Positions 18,676 through 28,029 are shown, numbered from the stretch's first letter. The stretch is DNA of 64,000 bases from DASSUW01 sp963849695 (GCA_963849695.1 CAWKIT010000025.1:1-64000), one strand, 5' to 3'. Notes: generated by a model not told the origin, from the sequence alone. A program made the numbers and translations.

Positions 18676-19841
18676 AGCGCGCCGGGAGAGACCGGCTCGC
18701 CCGCGATCATGAGCTCGCGCGCCCTGTCGAGGTCGTCGGAGCGGCCTACCGTCAGGGCGGCCACCATACGCCCGCCGGACAGGTAGAAGATCGTGAACTC
18801 GCCATCGGCCGGCGAGCCCCGCAGCACCTCCTCGTCCCACTCGCGCGCCGGGCCGACGTACTCGAGCGTGCACCAGTCCGCGAGGTCGGACCAGAAGTAG
18901 GGGACCTCCGCGAACGGCTCCTGCGAGCCGAGGATCGCCGCCGCCACCGCGGCGCCCTGCGCGCGCGCCACCTCCCAGTGCTCGACCCGCAGGCGGCGGC
19001 CGTGCACCACCGAGTCGTACTCGCAAGCGTCGCCGGCGGCCCACACCCCCGGCGCCGAGGTCTCCAGCCGCGCCGAGCAGGCGATCCCGCCGGTCTCCCC
19101 CAGCTCGAGGCCTGCCGAGCGGGCCAGCATCACGTCCGGCACCGCGCCGGTGCCCATCACCACCATGTCGGCCTCCAGCACGCGACCCGACTCGGTCACC
19201 ACGCGCTGAACCCGCCCGTCGCCCTCGAACCGCCCGAGCCCGTCGCCGCCGACCCACTGCACGCCGTGCGACCCGAGCACGCCCGCGAAGAACTCCCCCG
19301 CCGTAGGCCCGAAGCCGAGCGACAGCGGCAGGTCCTCCTGCATCACCAGCGTGCAGGACTTGCCCGCCGTGGTCAGCGAAGCCGCCACCTCGCACGCGAT
19401 GTACGACCCGCCGATCAAGACGACGCGCGAGGCGTCGGCGGCATCCGCACGGATCGCGTCGGCGTTGCCGAGCGCGCGCAGGTAGTGGATGCCGTCGAGC
19501 TCCGCCCCCTCCACCCGCAGCCGGCGCACGTTCGCGCCCGTGGCCAGCACAGCCTGCCCGAACGACACCTCCTCGCCCGGCAGCTTGGCAGTCCTGGAGG
19601 CCGGATCGAGCTTCATCACGCTCGTCCGGATCCGCAGGTCGAGCCCGTCCGGCAACCCGAGGTAGGTCTCCGCGCGGTCCACCTCACCGCGCAGGTAGTC
19701 CTTCGAGCAGTACGGCCGCTCGTACGGCGGGTCGACGTCGCGCCCCGCCAGCAACACCGACCCGTCGAAGCCCCCCGCTCGCAGCGCCTCGGCGCACGCC
19801 GAGCCCGCGCCGCCGGCGCCGACGATCAGGACGTCGACCGT
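18672..19841 (-). CDS. FAD-dependent ferredoxin/rubredoxin reductase-like oxidoreductase
   Basis: The protein has an N-terminal FAD Rossmann motif (VLIVGAGGAGSACAEAL), a central NAD(P)H Rossmann motif (VVLIGGSYIACEVAA), the second FAD motif GVWAAGDAC, and the C-terminal Reductase_C domain (WSDLADWCTLEYVGP). This is the layout of ferredoxin and rubredoxin reductases such as those serving P450s and dioxygenases. The first canonical start, GTG at 19757, would remove the FAD motif; the open frame reaches back to 19841, right after the TAG of the TrkA gene, without ATG, GTG or TTG. Either a rare start is used or a base is wrong here. Last gene of the K+ operon. Redox partner unknown. Confidence 0.85.
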   Translation of the reverse strand, partial: TVDVLIVGAGGAGSACAEALRAGGFDGSVLLAGRDVDPPYERPYCSKDYLRGEVDRAETYLGLPDGLDLRIRTSVMKLDPASRTAKLPGEEVSFGQAVLATGANVRRLRVEGAELDGIHYLRALGNADAIRADAADASRVVLIGGSYIACEVAASLTTAGKSCTLVMQEDLPLSLGFGPTAGEFFAGVLGSHGVQWVGGDGLGRFEGDGRVQRVVTESGRVLEADMVVMGTGAVPDVMLARSAGLELGETGGIACSARLETSAPGVWAAGDACEYDSVVHGRRLRVEHWEVARAQGAAVAAAILGSQEPFAEVPYFWSDLADWCTLEYVGPAREWDEEVLRGSPADGEFTIFYLSGGRMVAALTVGRSDDLDRARELMIAGEPVSPGAL

Positions 19842-20522
19842 CTAGCCACCGCCGTTCTCGCCCACGAACTCCCGCGTGATGTCCTGCTCGAGCCCGGGGT
19901 CGAGCACGACCAGCACCTCGTCGCCGGCCTCGACCACGGTGTCCGCCTTCGGCACGAACCCGCTGCCGTCGCGCAGCACCGAGATCACCAGCGCGCCGTC
20001 GGGCAGCGACACGTCCGACACCCGGCGACCCGCGGCAGGCGCGTCCTCGGCCACCACCAGCTCGATGATCTCCAGCCGCTCCTCGGGGAGGTCGAGCAGG
20101 TGCACGAGGCCGTAGCGCGGCACCTCGTGCTCGATCAGGCGAAGGATCAGGTCGGTCGCCGACACCGCCGGCTGGATCCCCATCAGCTTGAAGTGCTCGA
20201 GGTTCCGCGGGTTGTTGACGCGCGCGATGATCCGCTCGCAGAGGTACTTCTCCTTCGCGACCTGGCAGATCAGCAGGTTGTCCTCGTCGTCGCCGGTTAC
20301 CGCCACCACCAGGTCGGCGCGTTGGATCCCGGCGCGCTCGAGCACCCACAACTCGGTCGCGTCGCCGTACTGGACCGCGTGCTCGAGCTCCTGCTCGACC
20401 GTCAGGTAGCGCCGCCGGTCCTGCTCGAGCACGGTCACCTCGTGGCCCTTGTCGATCAGCTCGCGCGCGAGGTTCCAGCCGACCTTCCCGGCACCGGCGA
20501 TGATCACGTACAGCCCGGCCAT
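19842..20522 (-). CDS. TrkA-family potassium uptake protein, RCK-N plus RCK-C
   Basis: A 226-residue cytosolic protein with an RCK_N Rossmann domain (YVIIAGAGKVGWNLARELI, GDATELWVLERAG, AVTGDDEDNL) and an RCK_C domain at about 140-220 (VSDVSLPDGALVISVLRDG, VEAGDEVLVVLDPG). Such proteins bind NAD or ATP/c-di-AMP and gate K+ channels or transporters. The upstream one-domain TrkA protein ends in TGATG shared with this start, so both are made together. No TrkH/KtrB pore is in the window; the two APC permeases upstream are the likely partners. Confidence 0.92.
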   Translation of the reverse strand: MAGLYVIIAGAGKVGWNLARELIDKGHEVTVLEQDRRRYLTVEQELEHAVQYGDATELWVLERAGIQRADLVVAVTGDDEDNLLICQVAKEKYLCERIIARVNNPRNLEHFKLMGIQPAVSATDLILRLIEHEVPRYGLVHLLDLPEERLEIIELVVAEDAPAAGRRVSDVSLPDGALVISVLRDGSGFVPKADTVVEAGDEVLVVLDPGLEQDITREFVGENGGG

Positions 20523-20977
20523 CACGCGCCGCCGTCGCCGGGGCCGACGCGACTCACCTCGGACAGCGCCGCCTGCTCGAGCTGCTCGATCGCGATCTGC
20601 GTCGGGCACACCGTCTGGAGGCCCTGCTCGGAGTACCAAGCGGCGCGCCGCGGGTCGAGCACACGGGCGATCACGCGCGGCACGTCGAAGCGCTGCTTGG
20701 CGATCTGGGAGACCACGAGGTTGGTGTTGTCGCCGTTGGTCGAGGCGATGAAGACCTCCGCCTCGTCGATACCCGCCTCCACCAGCGCATCGAGCTCGAG
20801 CGCGGTCCCGATCGTGAACCGCCCGCCGGCCTCCTCCCACGACTGGCCGAGCTCGACGTCGAGCCGCTCGTGCGACAGCGGGTCCTCGTCGAGCACGGAC
20901 ACTGTGTGCCCGGCGCGCAGCGCCGAGGTCGCCACCGAGGAGCCGACCCTGCCCGCTCCGACCACAAGGACGAACAT
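20522..20977 (-). CDS. TrkA N-terminal (RCK_N) domain protein
   Basis: A 151-residue protein consisting only of the nucleotide-binding RCK_N domain: FVLVVGAGRVGSSVATSAL, VLDEDPLSHERL, STNGDNTNLVVSQIA, PRVIARVLDPRRAAWY. It lacks the RCK_C ligand domain, which its neighbour has, so the pair could form a hetero-oligomeric gating ring as seen in two-gene Trk/Ktr systems. The start lies 18 bp after the stop of the permease gene; its stop overlaps the next start by 1 bp. Confidence 0.9.
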   Translation of the reverse strand: MFVLVVGAGRVGSSVATSALRAGHTVSVLDEDPLSHERLDVELGQSWEEAGGRFTIGTALELDALVEAGIDEAEVFIASTNGDNTNLVVSQIAKQRFDVPRVIARVLDPRRAAWYSEQGLQTVCPTQIAIEQLEQAALSEVSRVGPGDGGA

Positions 20978-20995
20978 GCGCGGCGAGCCTAGCGA

Positions 20996-22948
20996 TCAGG
21001 GCACCGGCGCATGACCGGCTGGGATCTCGACCGGCTCGTCGACCGGACGCGTGGGATCGGCGCCCGTGGCGGGCGGCGCGGTCAGCACCACGCGCGACGG
21101 GGCCTTGTTGACCACGTAGCGCGTCGTCTCGCCCACGAACGTGTCGCGCAGGCCCTGCTTGCCGCCGTACAGCACGCCGCCGCGGGTGCGGACCGGCTCC
21201 TCGGCGGCGAGCACGATCGCCTCCACGCCGCGCCGCTTGGCCTCGTGCACGATCGCCTCGCCCGCCCGCCGCGCGCGCACGACCGCGGTCGCGACCTCGA
21301 CGCCCTCGTACTCCTCCCCCACCGCCTTCGCGCGCGCCAGCGCCTTCCGGGCGCGCTTGAGCTCGGAGTCGGGCACCGGCGTGTCGAGCGGCAGCGCCAT
21401 CGGCACCTCGAACACCCACAGCGCCTCGATCACGGCGCCGCCCTCGCCGATCTCGTCATCCGCCTCGGACGCGAGCCGGCCGGCGGTCTGCACGATGTCA
21501 TCGTCCAGCTCGGTCCCCAGGATCGGCACGAGGATCGAGCCGTACTCGGCCTGGGTGCGCCGGCGCGTGAGGACCTGCTCGGGCACCGAGATCCGCTTCA
21601 GCAGCGGCTTGTCCTCCGACAGCCGGTAGTAGACGTAGAGCAGCACGCCGAACACCATCCAGCCGAGTCCGACCCAGCGCGCGCCCTCGTGGAACGCGAT
21701 CACGGCCACGAACGCGGCGCCCGACAGCAGCGTGCCGAGCGCCGCCGGCAGCGGCAGGTCGGCGCCCCGCACGCGCAGGTTGAACGGCATCTTGTACGGG
21801 CGGTCACGGTCGGGCTCGCGCCACCGCAGGCGGCAGACCGACAGGCACACGATCGTGAAGGCGGTGGTGGCGCCGAACGCGGAGATCGCGAGCAGGAACT
21901 CGAGGTCGGCGGTGAGCAGGAGAAGCCACGCGACGAGCGTGCCGATCCCGATGATCACCACCGGCGTCGCCGTGTTCGGGTGCAGGTAGCCGATCCGCGA
22001 CGGGAGCTGCCGGTTGAGGGCGAGCGAGTACCCGAGCCGCGACACGCCGAGCATCGCCGCGTTGCAGGCGGCCGCCAGGATCGCGACCGCCGAGGCGGCC
22101 ACGATGTAGCGCAGCGGCTCGCGCAGCCAGTCCTGCGGGAAGTCGTCGACCACGCCGAGCATCGGCGCCTCGATCCACAGCGATCGCGGCTCGTCCGGCA
22201 GCGCCGCCGACGCCACCAGCGCGATACCCACGTACGGCACGATCGCCGCCAGCATCCGCACCGAGATCAGCCGCCGCAGCCCGCGCCGTCCGATCGCCAC
22301 CTGCCCGGCGAGGCCGGAGGAGGCGTCGAGGCCGCTGAACGCCACGAGCACCAGCGGGAACGCGAACAGCACGTCCTCGACCGACGGCGTCCCGGCGATC
22401 GAGGCCGGGTCGGTCAGCACCTCGGGCTCGAACAGGTAGAGCAGGCCGAAGGCGACGATCAGCAGCTGCAGCGCGAGATCGCCGAGCACGATCAGGACCG
22501 CGCGGTTGTAGCGCGGCGCGTCCGATCCGCGCCCGTTCCACCATGCCACGAACAGCACCAGCGCCGCCGCCATCAGGAACTCGGGCGCCCCGGAGTCGAG
22601 CGGCTCCCAGAACACCGCGGCGTAGTCGGTGGTCGCGAACGCGCAGATCGCGATCAGGATCAGGTACTCGAGGCAGATCGCCCAGCCGGCGATGAAGCTC
22701 ACGAGCTCGTTGAACGCGAAGCGCGCGATCACCGTCGCCCCGCCGCGCTCCTGGTGCAGCGACGCGCCCTCGACGTAGGACAGGACGACGAAGGCGAACA
22801 GCAGCCCGCCGACCAGGAAGACCAGCCAGGTGAAGCCGAGCGCCCGCTCGGCGACGAGGCCGACCGCGAAGTACACCGACGCCGCGATGAAGCCCTGGAC
22901 GATGCCGAACAGCGCCGGCGCGCCGAGCGACTTGCCGAGCGGCTTCAC
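20996..22948 (-). CDS. APC-superfamily permease with cytosolic C-terminal domain (KimA-like K+ transporter candidate)
   Basis: A 650-residue protein with about 12 membrane helices (1-450) of the amino acid-polyamine-organocation fold and a C-terminal cytosolic domain from about 467 that begins AEYGSILVPILG and resembles universal stress proteins. This layout is that of KimA (Bacillus YdaO), a K+/H+ symporter, rather than of amino-acid permeases, which lack the tail. The TrkA genes directly downstream fit K+ transport, but the substrate is inferred. GTG start overlaps the small membrane gene's stop (GTGA). It is a paralogue of the other permease in this operon. Confidence 0.82.
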   Translation of the reverse strand: MKPLGKSLGAPALFGIVQGFIAASVYFAVGLVAERALGFTWLVFLVGGLLFAFVVLSYVEGASLHQERGGATVIARFAFNELVSFIAGWAICLEYLILIAICAFATTDYAAVFWEPLDSGAPEFLMAAALVLFVAWWNGRGSDAPRYNRAVLIVLGDLALQLLIVAFGLLYLFEPEVLTDPASIAGTPSVEDVLFAFPLVLVAFSGLDASSGLAGQVAIGRRGLRRLISVRMLAAIVPYVGIALVASAALPDEPRSLWIEAPMLGVVDDFPQDWLREPLRYIVAASAVAILAAACNAAMLGVSRLGYSLALNRQLPSRIGYLHPNTATPVVIIGIGTLVAWLLLLTADLEFLLAISAFGATTAFTIVCLSVCRLRWREPDRDRPYKMPFNLRVRGADLPLPAALGTLLSGAAFVAVIAFHEGARWVGLGWMVFGVLLYVYYRLSEDKPLLKRISVPEQVLTRRRTQAEYGSILVPILGTELDDDIVQTAGRLASEADDEIGEGGAVIEALWVFEVPMALPLDTPVPDSELKRARKALARAKAVGEEYEGVEVATAVVRARRAGEAIVHEAKRRGVEAIVLAAEEPVRTRGGVLYGGKQGLRDTFVGETTRYVVNKAPSRVVLTAPPATGADPTRPVDEPVEIPAGHAPVP

Positions 22949-23103
22949 GGCCGCCGCTCCGCGTACAGCCGGCCGGCGCCGGCGGCCACGAACAGGAGGC
23001 CGAGCAGCAGGCCGAGCGCCAGCGCGCCGCCGCCCGCCGCGACCGTGCGCACGATGATCGCGACGCCGATCACCATCATCAGCGCGGACAGCACGCGCGT
23101 CAC
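22945..23103 (-). CDS. 52-residue membrane peptide between the two permeases
   Basis: A very small gene with two hydrophobic helices (LSALMMVIGVAIIVRTV and LALGLLLGLLFVAAGAG) joined by a Gly-rich turn and a charged end (RLYAERRP). GTG start overlaps the stop of the upstream permease as GTGA, and its own stop overlaps the next permease's GTG in the same way. That exact stop-start coupling on both sides is the main evidence that it is translated. No family recognised; a small subunit or stabiliser of the permeases is the natural guess. Confidence 0.72.
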   Translation of the reverse strand: MTRVLSALMMVIGVAIIVRTVAAGGGALALGLLLGLLFVAAGAGRLYAERRP

Positions 23104-25022
23104 TGGACCAGCTCCCGCTCGAGGCCCATGCGGTGCTTGGCGCGCCGCGCGTCGGGCGCCGACTCGATGATCACGCGGCACGGCCGCTCGGAGAGCACCG
23201 TCTCGAGCGTCTTGCCGAACAGCGACGCCCCGTCGACCCGCCGCGGCAGCGGCATCACGATCGCCGACGCGCGCATGTCGGTCGCCTCCTCGATGATCCG
23301 CCGGCCCGCCTGCCCGGCGCGGATCTTCTCCTTGTGGCCGGACACGCGCCGGCCGCCCTGGATCCGCGCCTGCTCGATCGCCGAGTCCGCGGCCGACTCC
23401 TCCTCGGGCAGCGTGGAATCGATCGCCAGCGCGTTGGGGACCGTGACCATCGCGAGCACGTGGATGCCGCGCCGCTTGCCGGCGGCCAGCTTCATGGCGG
23501 TCCCCATCACGCGCTCGTCGTACGCGCCGTCCACCAGCGGCACCAGCACCGAGTCGTACTCGGCCTCGTGATCGACCACCGGCTGCGGGATCGCGACCTT
23601 GACGGTCGAGACCAGGTCGAGCCCCTGATAGCGCCGGAAGCCCATGTAGATCGTGACCCCGACGATGAGCCAGCCGAGGCCCGCGGCGGCCACCGGCAGG
23701 TTGAGCGCCACGATCACCACGAACGCGACCGCCGTGAAGGTGCCGCCGACGACCGCGAACAGCGGCAGGTCGACGCCGCGCCACATCACGTTGCCGGGAC
23801 CCTTGTAGTGGCGCGGGAAGTCGGGGAGCTTGACCCGCAGGCGCACCACCGCCGCGTGCGCCATCGTGAACGACAGCAGCGCGCCGAAGGAGTAGATCGC
23901 GCCGAGGAACCCCTCCTGGCCGGGCAGCACGACGAGGATCGCGAATGCCGAGAACACGAGGATGCCGACCCACGGCGTGCGGAAGCGCGGGTGGAGCCGC
24001 CGCAAGCCGTCCGGCAACTGGCGGTGGATGCCCATCGAGTACACCAGCCGCGAGACCCCGATGATGCCCGCATTCGTGGCCAGGAACAGGATCGTGGCGG
24101 CAAGCAGGCCGACGTAGATCTCGCCGACCGACTGCAGCGGCCCGAGGTCGATCGTCTTCACGACGCCGAGGATCGGGTCGCCGGCGTAGCCGCCCTCCTC
24201 CTCGGTCAGCCCCAGCAGCGTCTGATACTCGCCGGTCCGCTCGTTGAACGTGACCGGCAGGGCGGAGAGCGCGACCGCGGGCAGCGTGAAGTAGATCGCG
24301 AACACCGCAATGCGGACACGGTTGATGGCGGTCGGGATCGTCTTCGCCTCGTCGCGCGCCTCCTCGGACATGTTCGAGATCGTCTCGATGCCCGTGTACG
24401 CGAGCATGCCGATCGGGATCGCGAGGACGAAGTCCTTCCACGTCGGCGCCACGCCGAGATGCACGTTGTCCACCAGCGTCTCGGGCGAGAACACGAGGAA
24501 GACGCCGACGATCACCAGCAGCAGCTGGGTCGCGAAGTCGACGACCGCGAGCAGGATGTTGACGCCGGTCGACTCCTTGGCGCCGAACACGTTGATCGCC
24601 GCCAGCACCGCGATCACCAGGCAGCCGGCGATGATGTCGCCCGGCGACGAGCGCAGCGGCTCCCAGAACAGCCCGCCGATGTAGTGCGGGACGAAGAACG
24701 CCGAGATCGCGATCGTGGCGACGTAGGTGAGCATCTGCGCCCACGCCGCCACGAACGACCAGAACTCGTTGAAGGCGCGCCGCGCGAAGCTCGACGAGCC
24801 GCCCGCCTCCGGGTACATCGTCGTGGCCTCGGCGTAGGTGGCCGCCGTGCAGAAGAAGAAGAACCCCGTGATGATGAAGACGATCGGGGTGAGGCCGAGG
24901 GCGAACGACGCGACGAGGCCGAGCGCGTAGTAGATCGACGACCCGACGTTGCCGTAGGCGGTGGAGAAGAGGGCGTTGGCCCCGAGGACGCGCTCGAGGC
25001 CCTCCAGTCGGCGTCGTGCCAT
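23100..25022 (-). CDS. APC-superfamily permease with cytosolic C-terminal domain (KimA-like K+ transporter candidate)
   Basis: A 640-residue protein with about 12 helices and a cytosolic tail from about 485 (AEYDSVLVPLVDG, GRRIIEEATDMRASAIVMP) of universal-stress-protein type. The first helices carry GNVGSSIYYALGLVASFALG, typical of the APC fold's unwound helix 1. Its architecture again matches KimA-like K+ importers. It is the first gene of a six-gene minus-strand operon (permease, small peptide, permease, RCK_N, RCK_N-C, reductase). It starts 22 bp from the phosphatase gene's stop, so longer read-through is possible. The substrate is inferred. Confidence 0.83.
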   Translation of the reverse strand: MARRRLEGLERVLGANALFSTAYGNVGSSIYYALGLVASFALGLTPIVFIITGFFFFCTAATYAEATTMYPEAGGSSSFARRAFNEFWSFVAAWAQMLTYVATIAISAFFVPHYIGGLFWEPLRSSPGDIIAGCLVIAVLAAINVFGAKESTGVNILLAVVDFATQLLLVIVGVFLVFSPETLVDNVHLGVAPTWKDFVLAIPIGMLAYTGIETISNMSEEARDEAKTIPTAINRVRIAVFAIYFTLPAVALSALPVTFNERTGEYQTLLGLTEEEGGYAGDPILGVVKTIDLGPLQSVGEIYVGLLAATILFLATNAGIIGVSRLVYSMGIHRQLPDGLRRLHPRFRTPWVGILVFSAFAILVVLPGQEGFLGAIYSFGALLSFTMAHAAVVRLRVKLPDFPRHYKGPGNVMWRGVDLPLFAVVGGTFTAVAFVVIVALNLPVAAAGLGWLIVGVTIYMGFRRYQGLDLVSTVKVAIPQPVVDHEAEYDSVLVPLVDGAYDERVMGTAMKLAAGKRRGIHVLAMVTVPNALAIDSTLPEEESAADSAIEQARIQGGRRVSGHKEKIRAGQAGRRIIEEATDMRASAIVMPLPRRVDGASLFGKTLETVLSERPCRVIIESAPDARRAKHRMGLERELVQ

Positions 25023-25044
25023 GTCGTGCCGATTCTAGATTTCG

Positions 25045-27444
25045 CTAAGGCACACTCAGGACGAGCAGAGCGAGGTCGTCCTGCGTACGGCCGCCCTGGA
25101 AGGCGAGGGCGTCCTCGACGATCCGGTCGGCGATGCCGGCCGCGTCCTCCCCCACGCACGTCGCGAGCAGCGCGGCCAGCCGCTCGTCGCCGTACATGCC
25201 GTCCTCCCCGCGCCCCTCGGTGACGCCGTCGGTGAAGCACACGAGCGCGTCGCCGGCCCTCAGCTGCACGATCACGTCGGGGTGGACGACGACCGGGATC
25301 ACGCCGAGCAGCGGGCCGCTGCACGCCACCGTCTCGACCCGGCCGTCGGCGCGCAGGACGAGCGGTGCCGGGTGCCCCGCGCTCGCGAGCGAGATGCGAG
25401 CCCCGTCCGCGCCGACCGTGAGGCGGCCGTGGATGGCGGTGCAGAAGCGGCCGTCCTCGAGCTGGCGGAGGATCGCCTCGTTCAGCAGGCCCAGCACCTC
25501 GCCCGGGCTCGAGTGGTGCAGGGACTCGGCGCGCACCGTGTACCGCACCATCGCGGTCAGCGCCGCCGCCTCGGCGCCCTTGCCGCACACGTCGCCGACC
25601 ACGAGCGCCCAATCGTCCTCGACCGCGAACAGGTCGTACAGGTCGCCGCCGACGACTGTGCCCTCGCCGCCGGGCAGGTAGCGCGCCTCCGCCTGCAGGC
25701 CCGCGATCTCGGGCAGGCTCGAGGGCAGCAGGCTGTCCTGCAGCGTGCGCGCGATGTTGCGCTCGCGCTGCTCGAGCCTCGCGTTCTCGATCGCCAGCGA
25801 AGCGATCCGCGCCAGGTCCTCGAGCGCCCGCTCGTCACTCGCCGTGAAGGCGCCCTCGCGCTTGCCGGAGACCTCGATCGCGCCGAGGTCGGTGCCGTCG
25901 CGCGCCACCAGCGGCGCCGACAGGCCCGCGCCGCCCGGGCCCGTGCCGGACGCCTGCGAGATGGCTGTCATCCCGTCGGTGTGCCCGGGCCGCATCGCCG
26001 CCACCGCGCGGTCGGTGCCGATCAGCTCGCGCGCGCGCTCGGCGATCTTCTCGAGCCGGCGCTCGAGGCGGCGTGTGCGGTGGATGGCGAGCGACGCGGC
26101 GGCCAGCGCGTCGAGCTGCTCCGCCCGGCGCTGCTCGGCGGCGGCCGATGCCTGCGCCTCCTCGTACAGTCGCGCGTTGTCGACCGCCAGGCCGGCGCGC
26201 AGGCCGAGGTCGCGGGCGAGGTCGAGATCCCGGTCGTCGTAGCGCCGGGCGGACTCCGCGATGGTGAGGGAGAGCGCCCCGAGCACGCGGCCGCGCGCCC
26301 GCAGCGGGACCACGATCTGCGAGCGCGGCCCGATCTCGCGCATCAGCTCGGCGCCCTCCTCGCCGGTCGTCTCGAACGCCGAGCGCACGATGGCCTCAGG
26401 GACGATCTCGGGCGTGATCTTCGCCTCGCCGGTGGCGAACGTGGTGGCCATGCCCACGCGCTCGGACTCGGACAGCGTGCCGCGCGCCCGCCATGCCCGC
26501 ATCAGCGCCTCGCGCTCGGGGTCCTGGTGCGCGATCGCCACCGGCCGCCGGCCACCCTTGCCCTCGAGCAGCTCGATCTTGACGTAGTCGGCCAGCGCCG
26601 GCACCAGCAGGCGCGCGAACCGGTCGAGCCGCTCGTCGACCCCGAGCGCCGAGTCGAGCACCTCGCCGGCCCGCACGAGCAGATCCTGGCGCTTCGCGGC
26701 CAGGCGCCGCTCGGTGACGTCCTGGACCACCACCACGGCGGCGACGATCGCGCCCGCCCGGTCCAGGATGGGCGCCGAGTTGGCCTCGATCACGCGCCGC
26801 GAGCCGTCGCGGCGGACGTAGGTCATCTCCTCGCCGTGCACGACCTCGCCTCGCTCCAGCGAGCGCGCCAGCGGCCACTCCTCGCGCATGTACGGGCGGC
26901 CGTCGGCGTGCCAGGCGACGAACTCGGCCTCCTCGAGCCGGGTGCCCGTCGGCGCCGGCTCCATGCCCATGTCGCGCAGGCTCTTGTTGGTCAGCACCAC
27001 CTTGCCGCGGGCGTCCGCGATCACGACGCCCACCGGAAGCTGGCGCAGCACGCCCAGGAGCCGCAGGTCGGCGTCCTTGCGGTCGGTGATGTCGATCACG
27101 ACCGCGCCGATGCCCGCGATCCGGCCGGCGACGCGCACCGGGAACCAGCTCGCCAGCACGTGGCGGGCGTGGCCGCCGCCGGCCGGCGTTGTCGTCAGCT
27201 CGCGCTCGAGCACCGGCTCGCCGGTCTCCAGCACCTCCCGGTAGATCGGCACCAGCACGTCGGCCAGCTCCGGCAGCACCTCGTCGATCCGGCGGCCGAT
27301 GTGCTCGGCGGCGGGCCGGCCGTTGATCGCGCACAAGGCGGCGTTGATACGGACGTAGCGGAGGTCGGTGTCGAGGAACGCGAGACCGACCGGCGCTCCC
27401 TCGCCGACAACGTCGAACAGCGCGCTTGCCTCGCTAACCGACAC
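25045..27444 (-). CDS. PAS-PAS-GAF-GAF-PP2C (SpoIIE-type) serine phosphatase
   Basis: A 799-residue signalling protein: PAS domains at about 10-125 and 130-250 (each closed by DITDRK or DVTERR), GAF-like domains at about 265-420 and 440-555, then a SpoIIE/RsbU phosphatase domain from about 575. Metal-binding motifs of PP2C enzymes are visible: VVGGDLYDLF, VVGDVCGKG, CFTDGVTEGRG and the final TQDDLALLVL. Such enzymes dephosphorylate STAS anti-anti-sigma factors; the STAS protein at 9695-10063 is a possible but unlinked substrate. No membrane helices, so a cytosolic stimulus is likely. Divergent from the hydrolase gene across only 27 bp. Confidence 0.93.
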   Translation of the reverse strand: MSVSEASALFDVVGEGAPVGLAFLDTDLRYVRINAALCAINGRPAAEHIGRRIDEVLPELADVLVPIYREVLETGEPVLERELTTTPAGGGHARHVLASWFPVRVAGRIAGIGAVVIDITDRKDADLRLLGVLRQLPVGVVIADARGKVVLTNKSLRDMGMEPAPTGTRLEEAEFVAWHADGRPYMREEWPLARSLERGEVVHGEEMTYVRRDGSRRVIEANSAPILDRAGAIVAAVVVVQDVTERRLAAKRQDLLVRAGEVLDSALGVDERLDRFARLLVPALADYVKIELLEGKGGRRPVAIAHQDPEREALMRAWRARGTLSESERVGMATTFATGEAKITPEIVPEAIVRSAFETTGEEGAELMREIGPRSQIVVPLRARGRVLGALSLTIAESARRYDDRDLDLARDLGLRAGLAVDNARLYEEAQASAAAEQRRAEQLDALAAASLAIHRTRRLERRLEKIAERARELIGTDRAVAAMRPGHTDGMTAISQASGTGPGGAGLSAPLVARDGTDLGAIEVSGKREGAFTASDERALEDLARIASLAIENARLEQRERNIARTLQDSLLPSSLPEIAGLQAEARYLPGGEGTVVGGDLYDLFAVEDDWALVVGDVCGKGAEAAALTAMVRYTVRAESLHHSSPGEVLGLLNEAILRQLEDGRFCTAIHGRLTVGADGARISLASAGHPAPLVLRADGRVETVACSGPLLGVIPVVVHPDVIVQLRAGDALVCFTDGVTEGRGEDGMYGDERLAALLATCVGEDAAGIADRIVEDALAFQGGRTQDDLALLVLSVP

Positions 27445-27471
27445 CCCGTGAGGAACCTAACATGGCGGGGG

Positions 27472-28029
27472 ATGCCCGACCTCGATAACACGGCCCTCTT
27501 GGTAATCGACGTGCAGCGCGCGTTCGACGACGACAGATATTTCCCGCCCGCCCAGCGCAACAACCCCGACTGCGAGGCCAACGTGGCGGCGCTGATCGCC
27601 ACCTGGCGCGAAGCGGGGCGACCGCTCGTGTACGTGCGGCACGACTCGGTCGAGCCCGGTTCGCCGCTGGCCCCCGGCGGGCCGGGGAACGCCTTCAAGG
27701 ACGTCGTGAGCGGCGAGCCCGACCTGCTCGTCACCAAGCACACCAACTCGGCGTTCTACGGCGATCCGGAGCTGCACGAGTGGCTGCAGGAGCGCGGGAT
27801 CGGCTCGATCGCGGTGTGCGGCATCACCACCAACCACTGCGTCGAGAGCACCGCCCGGATGGGCGCCAACCTCGGCTACGACGTGCTGTTCGCGCTCGAC
27901 GCCACCTGCACGTTCGACCGCGCGGGCCCGGACGGCCGCGTGATGCGCGCCGACGAGCTGGCGCGGGCGACGGCGACGAGCCTCCACGGGGAGTTCGCCA
28001 CCGTCGTCCGCACGGAAGAGCTCGCCTAG
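27472..28029 (+). CDS. Isochorismatase-like cysteine hydrolase
   Basis: A 185-residue cytosolic enzyme of the isochorismatase-like family. The triad is present: Asp in LLVIDVQRAF, Lys in VTKHTNSAF, Cys in GITTNHCVESTAR, with the cis-peptide VCGI before it. Members cleave amides such as nicotinamide, ureidoacrylate or N-carbamoyl compounds; the substrate here is not clear. ATG at 27472 has GGGG just upstream. A copy of the extragenic repeat lies right after its stop. Confidence 0.9.
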   Translation: MPDLDNTALLVIDVQRAFDDDRYFPPAQRNNPDCEANVAALIATWREAGRPLVYVRHDSVEPGSPLAPGGPGNAFKDVVSGEPDLLVTKHTNSAFYGDPELHEWLQERGIGSIAVCGITTNHCVESTARMGANLGYDVLFALDATCTFDRAGPDGRVMRADELARATATSLHGEFATVVRTEELA

